DNA of 6,371 nucleotides from Gemmatimonadota bacterium (GTDB lineage: Bacteria; Gemmatimonadota; Gemmatimonadetes; Longimicrobiales; Gaopeijiaceae): contig JACQVC010000096.1 in the NCBI GenBank assembly GCA_016209995.1, positions 1 through 6,371 on the forward strand, read 5' to 3'. The notes under the pieces are model-generated. The model made no database searches. It was not told the DNA's origin and worked only from the letters and a program-made list of their open reading frames with translations. Each line of letters begins with the position of its first letter. Within the stretch, counting starts at the first letter, position 1. Of this stretch, positions 6,056 through 6,371 are shown one piece after another. The translations under genes and the position numbers were made by a program.

Positions 6056-6371
6056 ACAGCCTCCTGCGCCCCCAGAACGGTGGCCAGCTGGCGAGTCATG
6101 TGCTCCACCATCGACATTCGCACCGCCTGCGCCGCAGCTCGCACCGCATTGCGAATCGCGCGGGGCGACGACTCCCCGTGGCAGATGATGGAAACGCCGT
6201 TCACGCCCAGAAGCGGCGCGCCGCCGTATTCCGCGTAATCCAGGAAGCGGAAGACCTCTTCCAGATCCTGTTCCGCTCGCCTGCCGGTCAATCTGCCACG
6301 CAGGAGACTCATCACGAACTCCGCCACGGACTCGTAGAACTTGAGGAGCACGTTGCCCACAAAGCCGTCGC
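6052..6371 (-). CDS. plsX: Phosphate acyltransferase PlsX, C-terminal fragment
   Basis: PlsX converts acyl-ACP and inorganic phosphate to acyl-phosphate, the acyl donor for PlsY in phospholipid synthesis. It is a peripheral membrane enzyme. Only about the last 105 residues are present; the gene enters from the right edge, so its true start lies outside and the GTG at 6360 is an internal valine codon. The visible part opens with DGFVGNVLLKFYES and later has GGAPLLGVNGVSIICHG, both characteristic of the PlsX C-terminal half, followed by an alanine-rich helix. The TGA stop (6054-6052) overlaps the fabH ATG in an ATGA arrangement, so fabH translation is probably coupled to it. The plsX-fabH-fabD-fabG-acpP order is a widely conserved bacterial lipid cluster and supports the call. 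No defect is visible in the part shown. Confidence 0.96.
   Translation of the reverse strand, partial: DGFVGNVLLKFYESVAEFVMSLLRGRLTGRRAEQDLEEVFRFLDYAEYGGAPLLGVNGVSIICHGESSPRAIRNAVRAAAQAVRMSMVEHMTRQLATVLGAQEAV
6060..6065 (-). promoter_or_regulatory. Ribosome binding site of fabH
   Basis: AGGAGG is a full-strength Shine-Dalgarno core, read on the minus strand inside the last codons of plsX. It lies four bases before the fabH ATG at 6055. It supports that start and the ATGA overlap with plsX. The spacing is slightly short. Confidence 0.75.

Overview
The window is a gene-dense, GC-rich bacterial segment in which every supported gene lies on the minus strand. Read 5'->3' along transcription, from high to low coordinates, the order is plsX (C-terminal part only) - fabH - fabD - fabG - acpP - fabF - mqnE - mqnC (N-terminal part only). 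It is a type II fatty acid synthesis (FAS II) cluster followed directly by two radical SAM genes of the futalosine route to menaquinone. No RNA genes, insertion sequences, CRISPR arrays or phage genes were seen.

Layout. Positions 6371-2941 carry the start of the fatty acid pathway: PlsX (acyl-phosphate formation for phospholipids), FabH (first condensation), FabD (malonyl loading), FabG (ketoreduction) and the acyl carrier protein AcpP. Positions 2894-1623 carry FabF, the elongating ketosynthase. An unusual G-rich spacer (G-rich on the mRNA strand, about 1563-1621) follows. Then come MqnE (aminofutalosine synthase, 1543-401) and the first 134 codons of MqnC (dehypoxanthine futalosine cyclase, from 404). 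Two junctions are 4-bp stop/start overlaps (plsX/fabH ATGA and mqnE/mqnC GTGA), which suggests translational coupling. The other junctions are gaps of 46-79 nt. No gene-free stretch exceeds 300 bases.

How the genes work together. FabD charges AcpP with malonate. FabH condenses an acyl-CoA primer with malonyl-ACP, FabG reduces the keto product, and FabF extends the chain. PlsX diverts finished acyl chains to phospholipid. MqnE and MqnC build the naphthoquinone ring precursor of menaquinone. The window therefore joins membrane lipid synthesis with membrane electron carrier synthesis. The other futalosine genes (mqnA, mqnB, mqnD) and the later FAS steps (fabZ, fabI) are not in the window.

Organism. 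High GC, a futalosine pathway instead of the classical Men pathway, and the fused fab-mqn order suggest a Gram-negative-type bacterium outside the well-known model groups. Gemmatimonadota or a similar phylum is my best guess, held with low confidence because nothing here is diagnostic by eye.

Novelty. This is mostly core metabolism, and I do not see an undescribed defence, mobile or secretion system. The points worth a second look are the G-quadruplex-like spacer before mqnE, the CX5CX2C iron-sulfur motif of MqnE, the proline-rich N-terminus of MqnC, and the fab-mqn linkage.
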